A DNA stretch of 7,627 nucleotides from DASYSA01 sp036003885 (lineage in GTDB: Bacteria > Acidobacteriota > Blastocatellia > UBA7656): positions 1 to 7,627 of the forward strand of contig DASYSA010000636.1 of the NCBI GenBank assembly GCA_036003885.1, written 5' to 3'. Below are positions 6,310-7,627 of the stretch, one piece after another; position 1 is the stretch's first letter; every line of letters begins with the position of its first letter. Position numbers and translations under genes: made by a program. Below the pieces are notes generated by a model, which did no database searches, was not told the origin of the DNA, and saw nothing but the letters and a program-made list of their open reading frames with translations.

Positions 6310-6468
6310 AGTCGGCCGGTCCTCACAGAGTCATTATGCACAGATCAACCCACTTCAGGCTACTGGCCGGTGGGATTACTGGCGGAAGCTTACGCCACCC
6401 AGGGCGGGCGCAACTTACAACTGCGGCGCTTAGAGGGCTCGGGATGATGTCGGGGTCGCGTTCGTTCT
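6310..6468. promoter_or_regulatory. Spacer with candidate promoter for the three-gene unit
   Basis: This 159-bp spacer lies between two minus-strand genes. On the minus strand a CATAAT -10-like hexamer (6338-6333) sits about 24 nt before the ATG at 6309 and just before the GAGGA ribosome site, but a matching -35 is poor (AGCCTG at 17 bp). No terminator with a T-run is visible after the HisRS-like stop at 6469. A short direct repeat, ACTGGCCGG / ACTGGCGG, is present near 6361-6385. Confidence 0.25.
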
Positions 6469-7419
6469 CTACACCTGGCGAAATCTCTTCGGGATGATCT
6501 CGATTCCCATCCCACTCACGAGCAGACGTTCCTTCTGGTTAGACAGCATTCGCGCGGTCCAATCGGTGAAGCCGCCATCGGCCAGGTTACAGCGTTGCCC
6601 CGTAGGGTCTGTGGCGTAGATGCTCAGGCACAAACCAGTGTAGTAGCCCCGCCCTTGTTCGCGCTCGTGATCCAGGCGAAACGTCGTATCACCGGCAGCG
6701 CGGGCCAGGGGCTCGAGAACCTCCTGCTCTGCCCGGCCAAGGCGCGCTGCATCCCTCGCGGTGTCGCTGAGGTTGACCAGTACATCTTTAAAACGGTATT
6801 CGACGGCTGCGAGCCTGCTTAACAACTCGAGATAGACTCCGATGTGCTCGCGGAGGCTTTCGATCTCGAACATCAGCCCGCCTCGATCGCGCCCCGCGGT
6901 AACCAGCGAGAAGAGGCCAAAGTGCGGCGAGAATCCGGGGGAGTCGTACGGCTGCAATCGCAGCTGCCGCGATCTCGAGCAGAGCCTGATTGTAGCCTTT
7001 TCGCCGGCCCGTCGCCGGCGCGCGCATTCAAGCGCTTTGACGGTCGTCGGGTCGGCCATCACCTCCGCATTGCGCACAGTCGCGAGGCAGTTGTTCTGAT
7101 CGATCCGTCCAAATACCTGATTGACGCCGAGCGGAGCTATGGGTGCGAGATCCACTGCTTCAAACGCAGCGGCGGCCTCGAGAGCCATTCGTTCTACTTC
7201 GATGAGCGCCCTCGGATCAGCCGCCGACGGTTTCAGCATGAGGGTGCGCTCATATTGTGCGAGGATCTCCGAGGGGGAACGCTTCGCACTGCGTGTCCGA
7301 TATACGTGCAGCATCAGGGACTGCAGGTCGGTGGGCGGCAGGCGTTGGGCAAGTCCATCGACCGCGTTGCCCTCGGCAAGATGGCGGGCTATTCGTGCGA
7401 TCATTTTTTCGTCGGTCAT
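6469..7419 (-). CDS. Class II aaRS (HisRS/HisZ-like) core homologue of unknown function
   Basis: The 316-residue product has no familiar name. Several segments echo the histidyl-tRNA synthetase/HisZ catalytic core: APLGVNQVFGRIDQNN (95-110), TVRNAEVMADPT (114-125), the motif-2-like IRLCSRSRQLRLQPYDS (144-160) with HFGLFSLVTAGRD (166-178), QGRGYYTG (255-262) in place of the HisRS RGLDYYTG histidine loop, then DGGFTDW (281-287) and the motif-3-like VSGMGIEIIPKRF (301-313). The motif 2 fRxE signature is not kept, and no anticodon-binding domain follows, so tRNA charging is unlikely; an amino-acid or nucleotide-binding, regulatory or tRNA-like-modifying role is inferred. Residues 1-70 form a separate helical region. 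ATG at 7419 has GGGAG 6 nt before it. No his genes are nearby. Immediately upstream lies an 11-bp tandem repeat, so the leader or promoter is repeat DNA. Confidence 0.8.
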   Translation of the reverse strand: MTDEKMIARIARHLAEGNAVDGLAQRLPPTDLQSLMLHVYRTRSAKRSPSEILAQYERTLMLKPSAADPRALIEVERMALEAAAAFEAVDLAPIAPLGVNQVFGRIDQNNCLATVRNAEVMADPTTVKALECARRRRAGEKATIRLCSRSRQLRLQPYDSPGFSPHFGLFSLVTAGRDRGGLMFEIESLREHIGVYLELLSRLAAVEYRFKDVLVNLSDTARDAARLGRAEQEVLEPLARAAGDTTFRLDHEREQGRGYYTGLCLSIYATDPTGQRCNLADGGFTDWTARMLSNQKERLLVSGMGIEIIPKRFRQV

Positions 7420-7432
7420 TCAACTCTCCCGT

Positions 7433-7484
7433 CCTGGGTAAGCCCTGGGTAAGCCCTGGGTAAGCCCTGGGTAAGCCCTGGGTA
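7433..7484. repeat. 11-bp tandem repeat AGCCCTGGGTA, 4 full copies plus a partial one
   Basis: Exact copies lie at 7441-7451, 7452-7462, 7463-7473 and 7474-7484, preceded by the partial copy CCTGGGTA (7433-7440). The array starts 2 nt upstream of the ribosome binding site of the HisRS-like gene. Eleven base pairs is close to one DNA helical turn, so each copy would face the same side of the helix. The copies are identical, which suggests recent expansion or slippage. Confidence 0.95.
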
Positions 7485-7627
7485 CGCACGCTTCCAGCGT
7501 GCTGGCTCCCGCGAAGGACCCGGTGTTCGCACGCTGGAGGCTGCTGGCCTCCCACGAAGGACCCTGTGTTCGCACGCTTCCAGCGTGCTGGCCTCCTGCG
7601 AAGGACCCGGTGTTGGCACGCTGGAAG
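7485..7627. repeat. 43-44-bp direct repeats with internal hairpin, continuing past the right edge
   Basis: Three units follow directly on the 11-bp array: 7485-7527 (43 bp), 7528-7570 (43 bp) and 7571-7614 (44 bp), with a fourth starting at 7615. Each has the plan CGCACGCT..., CTGGC, CTCC, CGAAGGACCC, G/TGTGTT. Units 1 and 3 carry CACGC-TTCCA-GCGTG, a 5-bp stem with a 5-nt loop; in unit 2 and at the start of unit 4 the same place reads CACGCTGGA, as if the loop were flipped. These are non-coding; the open frames through them are repeat translations. Non-array features such as spacers of equal length are missing, so this is not a CRISPR. Confidence 0.9.

Noticed and set aside
6469..7419. True hisS or hisZ gene
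   Set aside because: Motif 2 is not conserved, the anticodon-binding domain is missing, and no histidine genes are adjacent.
7416..7619. Minus-strand open frames across the repeats (7416-7619 and 7250-7555)
   Set aside because: They are translations of the tandem repeats (repeated AYPGLTQGLPR), overlap the HisRS-like gene, and have no ribosome site.
7433..7627. CRISPR array
   Set aside because: The repeat units adjoin each other with no variable spacers, and no cas genes are present.

Overview
The window looks like a chromosomal stretch from a high-GC, non-model soil-type bacterium. Repeat-rich spacers, an F420-type luciferase-like oxidoreductase, a PEP-mutase-family protein and a small secreted four/five-cysteine protein together suggest Acidobacteriota, perhaps class Blastocatellia. 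This is inference from gene style only, because the window has no rRNA or other phylogenetic marker.

Layout. (1) Positions 1-1835, minus strand: an isocitrate lyase/PEP mutase family gene (1011-1835) is followed downstream by a luciferase-like, probably F420-dependent oxidoreductase (1-879, running off the left edge, TTG start). The 131-bp spacer between them is almost wholly one long imperfect inverted repeat that includes the stop codon of the upstream gene and stops 2 nt short of the ribosome binding site of the downstream gene. (2) Positions 1836-2050: a divergent promoter region with a perfect 7-1-7 palindrome and an orphan, very strong Shine-Dalgarno-like sequence. (3) Positions 2051-4708, plus strand: a GT35 alpha-glucan (glycogen) phosphorylase carrying an N-terminal GAF domain of the kind found in PtsP (nitrogen PTS enzyme I). 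(4) Positions 4702-6309, minus strand: a visibly lower-GC block of three small genes, probably co-transcribed in the order secreted cysteine-containing protein, CxxC/CxxC zinc-ribbon protein, SLOG-like Rossmann protein. The last gene overlaps the phosphorylase tail to tail by 7 bp. (5) Positions 6469-7419, minus strand: an orphan protein that resembles a histidyl-tRNA synthetase/HisZ-like class II core with degenerate motifs. Just upstream of its ribosome binding site lie an 11-bp tandem repeat and then 43-44-bp hairpin-containing repeats that continue to the right edge.

How the genes fit together. The phosphorylase mobilises storage glucan as glucose-1-phosphate, and the fused GAF domain suggests ligand- or nitrogen-linked control of that step. 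Regions 1, 4 and 5 show no pathway link to it. The 4702-6309 cassette and the HisRS-like orphan are the least understood parts. No tRNA, rRNA, insertion sequence, integrase or CRISPR array was seen.
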